NCBI GenBank assembly: GCA_031459935.1
Contig: JAVKHN010000002.1
Span: 1 to 64,000 of the forward strand
Source of the DNA: Sysuimicrobium calidum
Lineage (GTDB): Bacteria; Sysuimicrobiota; Sysuimicrobiia; Sysuimicrobiales; Sysuimicrobiaceae
Length of the DNA stretch: 64,000 nucleotides
Direction of reading: 5' to 3'
The position numbers were made by a program, and so were the translations under genes. The notes under the pieces are model-generated. The model was not told where the DNA came from. It saw only the letters and a program-made list of their open reading frames with translations, and searched no databases. This document shows, one piece after another, positions 34,511 through 43,121 of the stretch (its first letter is position 1; each line of letters starts with the position of its first letter).

Positions 34511-35575
34511 ATGTTCATCGACCAGGCGCGCATTTTCGTGAAGGCGGGAGACGGCGGGGCGGGCTGTGTGAGCTTCCGCCGGGAGAAGTACGTGCCCAAG
34601 GGCGGGCCCGACGGGGGAGACGGGGGCAAGGGGGGGGACGTGATCCTCCGGGCGGACGAGGGCCTTCACACCCTGGTGGACTTCCGGTACCGCCGGGTCT
34701 TCCGAGCGAAGCGGGGAGAGCACGGGCAGGGAGGGAACAGGACCGGCAGATCCGCCCCGAACCTCGTGATCCCCGTTCCCGCGGGAACCGTGGTGCGCGA
34801 CGCCCACACCGGTGAGGTGCTCGCGGACTTGGTGCGCCACGGTCAGGAGGTGGTGGTGGCCCGCGGTGGCCGCGGAGGGCGCGGCAACGCCCGCTTCGCG
34901 ACCCCCACCCGTCGGGCACCCCGGTTCGCGGAGCCGGGGGAGAAGGGGGAGGAGCGGGTGCTGGATTTGGAGCTGCGGGTCCTGGCAGACGTGGGATTCG
35001 TGGGCTTCCCCAATGCAGGCAAGTCCACGCTGCTCGCTCGCATCTCCGCGGCCCGACCCAAGATCGCGGACTACCCGTTTACCACCCTTCATCCCCACCT
35101 CGGGGTGGTCCGGGTCGCAGAGGGGCAGAGCTTCGTGGCCGCGGACCTTCCCGGCCTCATCGAGGGCGCGCATCGGGGTGCGGGACTGGGGCACCAGTTC
35201 CTCCGCCACATCTCCCGCACCCGCCTGTTGCTGTTCATCCTGGACCTGACCGCGGAGGACCCCTCGCACACCTACGAGGTGCTTCGGGCGGAGCTGCGGG
35301 CTTACGACCCCGCGCTCGCGGAGCGGCCGTGCGCGGTAGCCCTGAACAAAATCGACCTCTCGGAGGCCCGGGCCCGCGTGGAGCAGGCCCGGGTGGCGTT
35401 CGTGGAGCGGGGGATTCCCGTCTACCCCATCTCCGCCCTCACGGGCGAGGGGATTCCGGCTCTGGTGCAGGCCCTGTATGCCCAGCTCCGGAAGATCCGG
35501 AGAGAGGGGGAGGACTCAGGATCCTCCGGGGGGAACGCTCCACTGAGGCCAAAGGAGGCAGCCCTAGGAGGGTAG
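34511..35575 (+). CDS. obg: GTPase Obg/CgtA
   Basis: Ribosome-associated GTPase in 50S assembly and stress control. 354 residues. The glycine-rich Obg fold (about 1-158: FVKAGDGGAGCVSFRREKYVPKGGPDGGDGGKGG) is followed by the G domain: GFPNAGKST (G1), DLPGLIEGAHRGAGLGHQF (G3), ALNKIDLSEA (G4). It ends soon after the G domain; the C-terminal OCT domain of Bacillus Obg is absent. nadD starts at the next base. Confidence 0.95.
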   Translation: MFIDQARIFVKAGDGGAGCVSFRREKYVPKGGPDGGDGGKGGDVILRADEGLHTLVDFRYRRVFRAKRGEHGQGGNRTGRSAPNLVIPVPAGTVVRDAHTGEVLADLVRHGQEVVVARGGRGGRGNARFATPTRRAPRFAEPGEKGEERVLDLELRVLADVGFVGFPNAGKSTLLARISAARPKIADYPFTTLHPHLGVVRVAEGQSFVAADLPGLIEGAHRGAGLGHQFLRHISRTRLLLFILDLTAEDPSHTYEVLRAELRAYDPALAERPCAVALNKIDLSEARARVEQARVAFVERGIPVYPISALTGEGIPALVQALYAQLRKIRREGEDSGSSGGNAPLRPKEAALGG

Positions 35576-36202
35576 ATGGCCCGGTACGGGATTATGGGAG
35601 GTACTTTCGATCCCATCCATCTGGGGCACCTGGTGACCGCGGAGGAGGCCCGGTTCCAGCTCCAACTGGATCTCGTGATCTTCGTCCCAAACCGCTGCCC
35701 GCCCCACAAGGATCCCTCAGAGGTGACGGACCCCGAGCACCGGTACCTCATGGTGGTCCTCGCCACCGCCACCCACCCGCACTTCTGCGTCTCCCGGGAG
35801 GAGATCGACCGGCCCGGGCCCTCGTATACGGTGGATACCGTCCGGGCCTTCCGGCACCGTTACCCGCACGACGAGCTGTACTACATCACGGGAGCGGACG
35901 CCATCGGGCAGATCCTACGGGGAGAGTGGCACCGGACCGAGGAGCTATTGCGTATGTGCGAATTCATCGGAGCCTCCAGGCCCGGCTACACCATTGGCAG
36001 GGATGTATGGCAGTCCAGCGACATCGCCCGGGAATACCGGCATCGGATCCACCTCCTGGAGATCCCGGCCCTCGCCATCTCCTCCACGGAGATCCGCAGG
36101 CGGGTTCGGGAGGGACGGACCATCCGGTACCTGGTGCCGGAGGGAGTGGAGCAGTACATCCTCAAGCACGGACTCTACAGCAGGACCGAAAGGAGGGGGT
36201 AG
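35576..36202 (+). CDS. nadD: Nicotinate-nucleotide adenylyltransferase
   Basis: Makes deamido-NAD from NaMN and ATP. 208 residues. N-terminal GIMGGTFDPIHLGHLVTAEEA carries the GxxxPxxxGH nucleotidyltransferase motif; C-terminal ISSTEIRRRVREGRTIRYLVPEGVEQYI has the ISSTxIR motif. Start ATG immediately follows the obg stop with AGGAGGGT before it. rsfS is 6 nt downstream. Confidence 0.95.
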   Translation: MARYGIMGGTFDPIHLGHLVTAEEARFQLQLDLVIFVPNRCPPHKDPSEVTDPEHRYLMVVLATATHPHFCVSREEIDRPGPSYTVDTVRAFRHRYPHDELYYITGADAIGQILRGEWHRTEELLRMCEFIGASRPGYTIGRDVWQSSDIAREYRHRIHLLEIPALAISSTEIRRRVREGRTIRYLVPEGVEQYILKHGLYSRTERRG

Positions 36203-36207
36203 CCGGC

Positions 36208-36561
36208 TTGGATGCCTGGGAGCGCGCGTTGCTTGCCGCGCACGCGGCGGAGGAGCACAAGGCGGAGGCGGTAGCGGTGCTGGATCTGCGGGAGCAGACC
36301 CTCGTGGCGGATTACTTCGTCATCTGCACGGGGCAGACCGCGGTGCAGATCCGGGCCATCACGGAGGCGGTGGAGGAAGCCATGCGGGCGGCGGGGGCGC
36401 GCCTGCAGCACCGAGAGGGGACGGAGCACGCCCGCTGGGTGTTGCTGGACTACGGGGACGTGGTGGTGCACATCTTCGGGCCCGAGGAGCGGAAGTACTA
36501 CCGGCTCGAGCGCCTGTGGAGGGAGGCCCGGCTGGTGCGGTTCGGGGTTCCCTCCGCCTGA
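36208..36561 (+). CDS. rsfS: Ribosome silencing factor RsfS
   Basis: Binds L14 and blocks subunit joining in starved cells. 117 residues, with a TTG start at 36208 chosen because no ATG/GTG occurs between the nadD stop and the conserved region and AGGAGG lies at 36191-36196. Motifs are AVLDLREQTLVADYFVICTGQTAVQIRAI and EHARWVLLDYGDVVVHIF. Last gene of the obg-nadD-rsfS set. Confidence 0.92.
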   Translation: MDAWERALLAAHAAEEHKAEAVAVLDLREQTLVADYFVICTGQTAVQIRAITEAVEEAMRAAGARLQHREGTEHARWVLLDYGDVVVHIFGPEERKYYRLERLWREARLVRFGVPSA

Positions 36562-36565
36562 CGCG

Positions 36566-36595
36566 TTGACGGATGGGACGGAAGCGTGCTACATA
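36566..36595 (+). promoter_or_regulatory. Promoter of the T-box operon
   Basis: TTGACG at 36566-36571, an 18-nt spacer and TACATA at 36590-36595, placed directly before the T-box leader. Confidence 0.6.
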
Positions 36596-36601
36596 GTTCG
36601 T

Positions 36602-36822
36602 AAACTCGGCGAGGAAGGGGAAAACGGGGAAGCCGGGCCGAGCAGAGAACAGTGCCCTGGTGGCTGCAAGGCGCTGTCGGGATCCGCTTCCCTGACCCGC
36701 CCCGGAGCTACGGGTGAGAAGGGCCTTTCCGAAGGGCCGGAAGCTCGTCGGGACGCGCCCGATACCGCGCGGAAGAGAGCCGGGACGGCGTTCCGTCCCG
36801 GAACCAAGGTGGTACCGCGGAG
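36602..36822 (+). promoter_or_regulatory. T-box leader, probably proline-specific
   Basis: The T-box sequence is intact: CCAAGGTGGTACCGCGG at 36804-36820 (antiterminator bulge pairing the uncharged tRNA 3' end). Upstream are AGAGAACAG...GGCTGCAAGG (distal stem I) and the 3' side of stem I, TGACCCGCCCCGGAGCT (36693-36709). Aligned by memory to the family pattern, the specifier triplet is CCC at 36696-36698 (CCG if shifted by one), both proline. This agrees with proC as the first gene. A terminator follows. Confidence 0.9.
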
Positions 36823-36858
36823 GCGCCTCCGCCCTTGAGGGCGGAGGCGCGTTCTGTT
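36823..36858 (+). terminator. Terminator of the T-box leader
   Basis: 12-bp stem, arms 36823-36834 and 36839-36850 with loop TTGA, followed by GTTCTGTT. The 5' arm directly follows the T-box sequence, so terminator and antiterminator exclude each other. Confidence 0.82.
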
Positions 36859-36871
36859 GAGGGAGCTCAGG

Positions 36872-37684
36872 ATGCTGGAACGGCATACCTTCGGGTTCGT
36901 GGGAGCCGGCAACATGGCGGAGGCGCTCCTCGTGGGCCTGTTGAGCGCGGAGCGCGTGCCCCCGGAGCGCATCTGGATGGTGAATCGCTCCAACCGAGAG
37001 CGGCTGCATGCTCTGGCAGCCCGTTACGGGGTCCGGACGGCACAGACCCACGCCGAGCTGTGTGCCCGTGCAGACGTGCTGGTACTGGCCGTGAAGCCCA
37101 AGGACGCCCCGGAAGCCCTCGAGGAGCTGGCGGACCACGTATCCGCCCGTCACGTGCTGATCTCCGTGGTGACCGGTCTTACCCTCCAGACCCTGGAGCA
37201 CGCCTTTCCGGGCGTTCCCGTGGTGCGGACCATGCCCAACACCCCCACCGCCATCCGCGAGGGGGTCACGGCCTTTACCCTGGGGCGCTGCGCGGGTGAG
37301 GCGGAGGCCCGCCTGACCCGGGAGCTGTTCGGCGCGGTGGGAAAGGTGGTGGAGGTTCCGGAGGGCCTCCTGGACGCGGTTACCGGGCTTTCCGGGAGCG
37401 GTCCCGCATACGTCTTCTTCCTGGTGGAGAGCCTCATCGAGGGTGGGATCCGGGCGGGGTTGGATCCCCAGATCGCCCGGGATCTCGTGGTCCAGACCGT
37501 CTTCGGCGCCGCCTGCATGCTCCGGGAGACGGGGGAGGATCCCGGGGAGCTGCGCCGGCGGGTCACCTCCCCCGGCGGGACCACCATGGCGGGGGTGGGA
37601 GTGCTGGAGGAGCGGGACGTCCGGGGCGCGGTGGTGGAGGCGGTCCAGCGGGCCGCCCGGCGGGCCCGGGAGCTGCGGAGGTAG
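36872..37684 (+). CDS. proC: Pyrroline-5-carboxylate reductase
   Basis: Last step of proline synthesis. 270 residues from the ATG at 36872, preceded by AGGGAG; a TTG at 36857 would add five residues inside the terminator region. N-terminal Rossmann motif FGFVGAGNMAEALLVGLL, then VLAVKPKD, RTMPNTPTAIREGV and the C-terminal signature DAVTGLSGSGPAYVFFLVESLIEGGIRAGL and VTSPGGTTMAGVGVLEE. First gene behind the T-box; pheA starts 1 nt after its stop. Confidence 0.96.
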   Translation: MLERHTFGFVGAGNMAEALLVGLLSAERVPPERIWMVNRSNRERLHALAARYGVRTAQTHAELCARADVLVLAVKPKDAPEALEELADHVSARHVLISVVTGLTLQTLEHAFPGVPVVRTMPNTPTAIREGVTAFTLGRCAGEAEARLTRELFGAVGKVVEVPEGLLDAVTGLSGSGPAYVFFLVESLIEGGIRAGLDPQIARDLVVQTVFGAACMLRETGEDPGELRRRVTSPGGTTMAGVGVLEERDVRGAVVEAVQRAARRARELRR

Positions 37685-37685
37685 G

Positions 37686-38504
37686 ATGCGGCGGGTGGTC
37701 TTCCAGGGAGAGGCGGGCGCCTACAGCGAGGAGGCGGCCCTCCGGCACTTCGGCCCGGTAAAGACGGTTCCCCGCCGCACCCTGCGGGAGGTCTTTGAGA
37801 GCGTGGCGAGCGGTGACTGCGAGGCCGGGATCGTGCCCGTGGAGAACTCGGAGGCGGGCAGCATCAACGAGACCTACGACCTCCTCCTGGAGTTCCACGA
37901 TCGGCTCGTCATCACGGGGGAGATCTCCCTCCGCATCGCGCACTGCCTACTGGGGGTTCCCGGGGCCCGCCTTGAGGGGATCCGCAGGGTCTACAGCCAC
38001 CCGCAGGCCCTGGCGCAGTGCGAGGCCTTCCTGCGGAAATTGGGGGCCGAGCCCGTCCCCGCCTACGACACCGCGGGATCTGCCCGGCTGGTGGCCGCCC
38101 GGGGGGAGGCAGAGGAGGCCGCCATCGCGAGCCGCAGGGCTGCGGAGCTGTACGGGCTCGTGGTCCTCGCGGAGGACATCCACAATAACCCCCTCAACAC
38201 CACCCGCTTCCTCAGCATTGCCCCAGAGCCCGTGCCGCGCCGGGATCCCAGCAAGACCTCCGTGGTGTTCGCCACGGAACACCGGCCTGGGGCCCTCTAC
38301 CGGGCCTTGGGAGCGTTCGCGGGGGAGGAGCTTAACCTCACGAAGCTGGAGTCCCGACCCGCCCGGGAGGCGGTATGGGAGTACGTTTTCTATGTGGACT
38401 TCGAGGGACACGTGGACGATCCACGGGTGCAGCGGGCCCTGCAGCGTCTGGAGGAGCACTGCCGGTGGGCGATCGTTCTGGGATCGTATCCCGCGGCCCA
38501 ATGA
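37686..38504 (+). CDS. pheA: Prephenate dehydratase
   Basis: Converts prephenate to phenylpyruvate for phenylalanine. 272 residues. Catalytic domain (1-185): VVFQGEAGAYSEEAALRHF, GIVPVENSEAGSINETYDLL, and NNPLNTTRFLSIAPEP with the conserved TTRF. The C-terminal ACT regulatory domain (~195-272) has KTSVVFATEHRPGALYRAL and NLTKLESRPAREAVWEYVFYVDFEGH (ESRP motif for Phe feedback). Its stop overlaps the thrC start. Confidence 0.96.
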   Translation: MRRVVFQGEAGAYSEEAALRHFGPVKTVPRRTLREVFESVASGDCEAGIVPVENSEAGSINETYDLLLEFHDRLVITGEISLRIAHCLLGVPGARLEGIRRVYSHPQALAQCEAFLRKLGAEPVPAYDTAGSARLVAARGEAEEAAIASRRAAELYGLVVLAEDIHNNPLNTTRFLSIAPEPVPRRDPSKTSVVFATEHRPGALYRALGAFAGEELNLTKLESRPAREAVWEYVFYVDFEGHVDDPRVQRALQRLEEHCRWAIVLGSYPAAQ

Positions 38505-39559
38505 GGCCGTGGCCGGGGATCCTCGCGGCTTTCCGGGATCGGCTCCCCGTCACGGACCGGACTCCTCCCCTCACCCTCCTGGAGGGCAACACCCCCCTCA
38601 TCCCCTCCACCGCCATCGGGCCCGCACTCCGCATCGAGCTGTACTTCAAGTGGGAGGGTGCCAACCCCACCGGCTCCTTCAAGGACCGGGGCATGGTGGT
38701 GGCGGTGGCGAAGGCGATGGAGGCGGGCGCCCGGGGGGTGATCTGCGCCTCCACGGGGAACACCGCGGCGAGCGCGGCTGCCTACGCGGCCCGAGCAGGA
38801 CTGCGGTGCGTGGTGCTGCTTCCGAAAGGCGCGGTGGCGGGCGGGAAGCTGGCGCAGGCTCGGATGCACGGGGCCCGGGTGGCCTTCCTCCCGGGCGGGT
38901 TTGACGTGGCGTTACGGCTTGTGCGGGCCTGTGCGGAGGCGCTGCCGCTTGCGGTGGTGAACTCCATCAACCCCTACCGCCTGGAAGGGCAGAAGACCGC
39001 GGCCTTTGAGATCCTCCAGGCTCTGGAAGGACCGCCGGACATCGTGGCCCTTCCCGTGGGCAACGCGGGCAACATCACCGCCTACTGGCGCGGGTTCTGT
39101 GAGGCGCGGGTGGAGCCGAAGCCCGCCATGTGGGGGTTCCAGGCGGAGGGGGCGGCGCCCCTCGTGCTGGGCCATCCCGTCGAGGATCCGAGGACCGTGG
39201 CGAGCGCCATCCGCATCGGAAACCCTGCCTCCTGGCAGGGTGCCATCCATGCGGTACGGGAGTCCGGGGGACGCCTAGCCGCGGTCTCGGACGGGGAGAT
39301 CCTCGAGGCCCAGCGGCGACTGGCCATCGAGGAGGGACTGTTCGTGGAGCCCGCCTCCGCCGCCGCGGTGGCGGGACTGGTGCGTGCCGCCCGGGAGGGG
39401 GACTTGAGGCCCGGGAGCTTGGTGGTGGCGGTGCTCACGGGGCATGGGCTCAAGGACCCGGAGGCGGCGGAACGGGCACCGGCCCCCGTGCGCATCGCAC
39501 CAACCGTGGAGGCGGTGGCCTCCCTCCTGGAGCGGGTGGATTCCGAAATCGGCGATTGA
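38501..39559 (+). CDS. thrC: Threonine synthase (paralogue 2, biosynthetic operon)
   Basis: PLP enzyme converting O-phosphohomoserine to threonine. 352 residues, the compact Bacillus-type form without a zinc ribbon. Motifs are TLLEGNTPLIPS, the lysine site EGANPTGSFKDRGMVVAV, CASTGNTAASAAAYAARAG, ALPVGNAGNITAYWRGF and VAVLTGHGLKDPE. It lies with hom and lysC, so it is the better candidate for actual threonine synthesis. ATG overlaps the pheA stop. Confidence 0.94.
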   Translation: MRPWPGILAAFRDRLPVTDRTPPLTLLEGNTPLIPSTAIGPALRIELYFKWEGANPTGSFKDRGMVVAVAKAMEAGARGVICASTGNTAASAAAYAARAGLRCVVLLPKGAVAGGKLAQARMHGARVAFLPGGFDVALRLVRACAEALPLAVVNSINPYRLEGQKTAAFEILQALEGPPDIVALPVGNAGNITAYWRGFCEARVEPKPAMWGFQAEGAAPLVLGHPVEDPRTVASAIRIGNPASWQGAIHAVRESGGRLAAVSDGEILEAQRRLAIEEGLFVEPASAAAVAGLVRAAREGDLRPGSLVVAVLTGHGLKDPEAAERAPAPVRIAPTVEAVASLLERVDSEIGD

Positions 39560-39610
39560 TGGACCGCGTGAATCGCGGATCCCGCTCGGAGCCGGTACAA
39601 TCTCCACGAG

Positions 39611-40885
39611 ATGTTGCGCATCGGGCTGTTGGGAATGGGCACGGTCGGGAGCGCCGTGGTCCGGAACCTGCGGGCCGCAGGCGCGGATCTCGCGCGCCGG
39701 GCCGGCATGCCGCTCGTGCTGCACCGGGTGGCGGTGGCGCACCTGGATCGGCCGCGTCCGGTCTCCATCGAGCGGGATCTTCTGACGGACGATGCGTGGG
39801 CGGTGGTGCGGGATCCGGACGTGGACGTGGTGGTGGAGCTCATCGGTGGGATCGAGCCCGCCCGTAGCTACGTGCTGGAGGCCCTTCGCCTGGGGAAATC
39901 CGTGGTGACCGCCAACAAGCAGCTCCTGGCGAACCGGGGACGGGAGCTCATGGAGGCCGCGGAGACGAGCGGTGCAGACCTCTTCTTCGAGGGCAGTGTG
40001 GGGGGAGCCATTCCCATCGTGCGCACCATCAAGGAGTCCCTGGCGGGTGACCGGATCACGGAGATCGTGGGCATCCTGAACGGCACCACCAACTACATCC
40101 TCACCCGCATGGGAGAAGAGGGCTTGTCCTTCGGGGAGGCCCTCAGCGAGGCCCAGCGGCTGGGGTTCGCGGAAAGCGACCCCACGGAGGACATCGAGGG
40201 GCACGACGCCGCCGCGAAGCTCGCCATCCTCGCCTCCGCGGCCTTCAACAGCCGCGTGGTGCGCAGTGACGTACACTGCGAAGGGATCTCCGCCCTCACC
40301 CAGCGGGAGATCGCGTACACCCGGCAGCTCGGCTATACCCTGAAGCTCATCGCGCACGCCCGTGACCGCGAAGGGTGCATCGAGGCCGCTGTCTACCCCG
40401 CCCTCCTGCCCTCCGGGCATCCGCTGGCTTCCGTGCGGTACGAGTTCAATGGGGTGTGGCTGCGGGCGGAGGCAGCGGGGGAGCTCCTGCTGGCGGGTCG
40501 GGGGGCGGGCGGGGACCCTACGGCGTCCGCGGTGCTCTCGGATCTCGTGGCCGTGGCCCGGAACCGGCGGACGAAGGCTCATGGCCGCGTGCCCTGCACC
40601 TGTTTTTACGACAAGCCGGTGGTCCCCAGAGGCGAGCAGACCACGAGCGCGTGTCTCGTGCTGCGGGTGGTGGACCGGCCGGGGGTGTTCGCCCGCATCG
40701 CGTCCGCTTTCGGGGAGGAGCAGGTGAGCCTGCACTCCATCGTGCAGCAGAGCCGCGGGGAAGAGGCGGACGTGTTGCTCCGCACGCATCCCGCCCCGGA
40801 GCGGGCCCTGCGGGCGGTGCTGGCGCGCCTGCACACCATGGAGGTGGTGCGGAGCAGCAGTCCCCTCCTTCGGGTCATCGAGTGA
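39611..40885 (+). CDS. hom: Homoserine dehydrogenase with ACT domain
   Basis: Reduces aspartate semialdehyde to homoserine, the branch to threonine and methionine. 424 residues. IGLLGMGTVGSAVVRNLRA, VVELIGGIEPARSYVLEALRLGKSVVTANKQLLA, catalytic-domain EGSVGGAIPIVRTIKESLAGDRI, LNGTTNYIL and GFAESDPTEDIEGHDAAAKLAIL. C-terminal ACT domain (~345-424). A 51-nt gap before it contains TACAAT but no good -35 box, so it is probably still in the proC operon. Confidence 0.96.
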   Translation: MLRIGLLGMGTVGSAVVRNLRAAGADLARRAGMPLVLHRVAVAHLDRPRPVSIERDLLTDDAWAVVRDPDVDVVVELIGGIEPARSYVLEALRLGKSVVTANKQLLANRGRELMEAAETSGADLFFEGSVGGAIPIVRTIKESLAGDRITEIVGILNGTTNYILTRMGEEGLSFGEALSEAQRLGFAESDPTEDIEGHDAAAKLAILASAAFNSRVVRSDVHCEGISALTQREIAYTRQLGYTLKLIAHARDREGCIEAAVYPALLPSGHPLASVRYEFNGVWLRAEAAGELLLAGRGAGGDPTASAVLSDLVAVARNRRTKAHGRVPCTCFYDKPVVPRGEQTTSACLVLRVVDRPGVFARIASAFGEEQVSLHSIVQQSRGEEADVLLRTHPAPERALRAVLARLHTMEVVRSSSPLLRVIE

Positions 40886-40895
40886 GGAGGAAACG

Positions 40896-42113
40896 GTGGC
40901 GCTCATCGTCCAGAAGTACGGCGGAACCTCCGTGGCGACTCCGGAGCGCATGCGGCACGTGGCACGCCGGATCGCCCGCACCAAGCGGGCGGGGAATCAG
41001 GTGGTGGTGGTGGTCTCGGCACCGGGGGACACCACGGACGAGCTGCTGGCGAGGGCCCATGAGATGGCGGAGCGGCCCATGCCCCGGGAGCTCGATATGC
41101 TCCTGGCAGTGGGCGAGCAGATCTCCATCGCACTGCTGGCCATGACCCTCCACGCAGAAGGGGAGGCGGCCACCTCACTGCTGGGCTGGCAGGTGCGCAT
41201 CCTCACGGAACCCGTGCATACCCGGGCCCGCATCCTGGAGGTGGAGCGGGGGAGGTTGCTCGACGAGCTGAGCCGGGGCCGCATCCCGGTGGTGGCCGGG
41301 TTCCAGGGCGTGACGGCCTCCGGAGAGCTCACCACCCTGGGCCGGGGAGGGTCGGACACCACTGCGGTGGCCATCGCGGCGGCCCTGGAGGCCGACGTGT
41401 GCGAGATCTATACGGACGTATCCGGGGTGTACACCGCGGACCCGCGTCTTGTGCCGGAGGCCCGCAAGCTCCCGTATCTCACCTACGACGAGATGCTGGA
41501 GATGGCCAGCAGCGGCGCGGTGGTGCTCCAGACCCGGGCCGCGGAGTACGCGAAGCTCCATCGGGTGCGGCTGCACGTGCGGAGCACCTTTGACGATGAG
41601 GAGGGGACCATCATCGGGGAGGAAGCCATGGAGCCCGTGCGGGTGGTGAACGCGGTCACCCACGACCTCAACGTGTGCAAGATCACGGTCCAGGACCTGC
41701 CGGATGTCCCCGGAGTGGCGCACCGGCTGTTCAGCGTGCTGGCGGAAGCTCACATCAACGTGGACATGATCGTGCAGACCGCGAGTCGGGGAGGCCGGGC
41801 GGACATCTCCTTCACCGTGAGCCGTCAGGACGCCCGGGCTGCCCTGGAGGCCGCGGAGCGGGTGGCGAGGGAGCTGGGCGCCACGCGGGTGGAGGGAGAG
41901 GAAGGGGTTGCCAAGGTGTCCGTGGTGGGCGCGGGGATGGTGAGCAACCCCGGAGTTGCGGCCACCATGTTCGGGGCCCTCGCCGCGGAGCAGATCAACA
42001 TCCAGATGATCAGCACCTCCGAGATCAAGATCTCCTGCGTGATTGACGCCCCGAGCGTCCCCCGGGCGGTGCGGGCCCTTCACCGGGCCTTCAACCTGGA
42101 AGAGCTGGCATAG
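40896..42113 (+). CDS. lysC: Aspartate kinase
   Basis: First step of the aspartate family (aspartyl phosphate). 405 residues, GTG start. N-terminal VQKYGGTSVATPERMRHVA, TTLGRGGSDTTAVAIAAAL near residue 150, DVSGVYTADPR and EYAKLHRVRLHVRSTF. Two ACT domains at the C-terminus (NVCKITVQDLPDVPGVAHRLF; VSVVGAGMVSNPGVAATMF) suggest lysine/threonine feedback. End of the proC-pheA-thrC-hom-lysC run. Confidence 0.96.
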   Translation: MALIVQKYGGTSVATPERMRHVARRIARTKRAGNQVVVVVSAPGDTTDELLARAHEMAERPMPRELDMLLAVGEQISIALLAMTLHAEGEAATSLLGWQVRILTEPVHTRARILEVERGRLLDELSRGRIPVVAGFQGVTASGELTTLGRGGSDTTAVAIAAALEADVCEIYTDVSGVYTADPRLVPEARKLPYLTYDEMLEMASSGAVVLQTRAAEYAKLHRVRLHVRSTFDDEEGTIIGEEAMEPVRVVNAVTHDLNVCKITVQDLPDVPGVAHRLFSVLAEAHINVDMIVQTASRGGRADISFTVSRQDARAALEAAERVARELGATRVEGEEGVAKVSVVGAGMVSNPGVAATMFGALAAEQINIQMISTSEIKISCVIDAPSVPRAVRALHRAFNLEELA

Positions 42114-42119
42114 GGTGAC

Positions 42120-43031
42120 TCACCGGCGCACCCACCGGAGCGCGCCTCCCTCCACCACGGGCTCCACCTCGCCCCGCGCACGGAGCTCTGAGAGGTGGGC
42201 GAGGACGGTGGTGTGCAGGAGGACATAGGCCGCGAGGGTCGCAGGAGGCTGGGCAAGCGTCCGGGACACCGCGTGGACCACCTCGCTCGTAGTGGCCGGG
42301 CCGGATTTCACGGCGTTCAGCACCCGGTCCGTGCCCCGCTCGATGGCCCGGACGTTGGCCTCCACCACCTCCTCAAGCCGGTCCCTCGGAACCGGTGCGC
42401 CGTGCCCGGGCACGAACCACTCGTACGGCCAGCTCCGGAGCCGTCGGAGGGTCGCAAGCTGCTCGGCCACGTGGTGCGCAAAGGGAATCTCGTACTTCGC
42501 GAGGACCTCGGGTCCGAAGAAGGCATCCGCAGCGAAGCACACCGGGCCTGCGCCGAGGGCGGCCATGCGGATAGCGTGGCCGCCCGCACGGTGTACCCGC
42601 AGCCGTACCCCGACCACCTCCAGCTCACCCTCCTCCGTCCCGTACACATGGTCCACGGGAGAGGGGGTCCCCATGAGCCACTTGGTCCGCAGCGCCTCCG
42701 GAGGGCTCGCGCCCCCGAACAGGAAGATGGGCTCCAGGAGCGGATGCCGGAGGATCGCCTCCTCCACCACGGGCGCCCAGACGGGCACCCGAGCCACGTT
42801 GCGCAGGAGGTAGTCGTTCCCGCCGTAGTGGTCCGCGTGGGAGTGCGTGTTCACGATGGCGCGCAGCGCCAAACCCCTCGCCTCCAGCGCCCGCCGGATG
42901 GCCCGGCCGTAGTCCCGGTCCCCGCCGGTGTCCACCACCACTGCCCCTCCATCCGGCGCCGCCACCACCCCCACGTTCACCCCCCCGGGCAGGCAGTACA
43001 CCCCCTCCGAGAGTCGCACCAGCTCCGCCAC
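42120..43031 (-). CDS. Metallo-beta-lactamase fold hydrolase
   Basis: 303 residues from the GTG at 43031, preceded by GGAGGGGGTTCC. Metal motif VNTHSHADHYGGNDYLL (HxHxDH), third histidine region RAGGHAIRMAALGAGPVCFAADAFF, and final VPGHGAPV. A ~70-residue C-terminal part (RAIERGTDRVLNAV...) looks like the winged-helix tail of LACTB2/glyoxalase-II-like hydrolases. Substrate unknown; thioester or lactone hydrolysis is typical. Stands alone, convergent to lysC. Confidence 0.85.
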   Translation of the reverse strand: MAELVRLSEGVYCLPGGVNVGVVAAPDGGAVVVDTGGDRDYGRAIRRALEARGLALRAIVNTHSHADHYGGNDYLLRNVARVPVWAPVVEEAILRHPLLEPIFLFGGASPPEALRTKWLMGTPSPVDHVYGTEEGELEVVGVRLRVHRAGGHAIRMAALGAGPVCFAADAFFGPEVLAKYEIPFAHHVAEQLATLRRLRSWPYEWFVPGHGAPVPRDRLEEVVEANVRAIERGTDRVLNAVKSGPATTSEVVHAVSRTLAQPPATLAAYVLLHTTVLAHLSELRARGEVEPVVEGGALRWVRR

Positions 43032-43073
43032 GGAACCCCCTCCGCCGCTTTGCCTCCAGCTTACCCCAGCCCG

Positions 43074-43102
43074 TTGAATGGAACATCCCCTCGTGATATC
43101 CT
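43074..43102 (+). promoter_or_regulatory. Putative promoter of radA
   Basis: TTGAAT at 43074-43079, a 17-nt spacer and TATCCT at 43097-43102. Confidence 0.55.
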
Positions 43103-43121
43103 GTTGCAAACAAACGTTCGC

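Noticed and set aside
39590..39610. TACAAT just before hom as a separate promoter
   Set aside because: No acceptable -35 box at 16-19 nt upstream; readthrough from proC-pheA-thrC is simpler.
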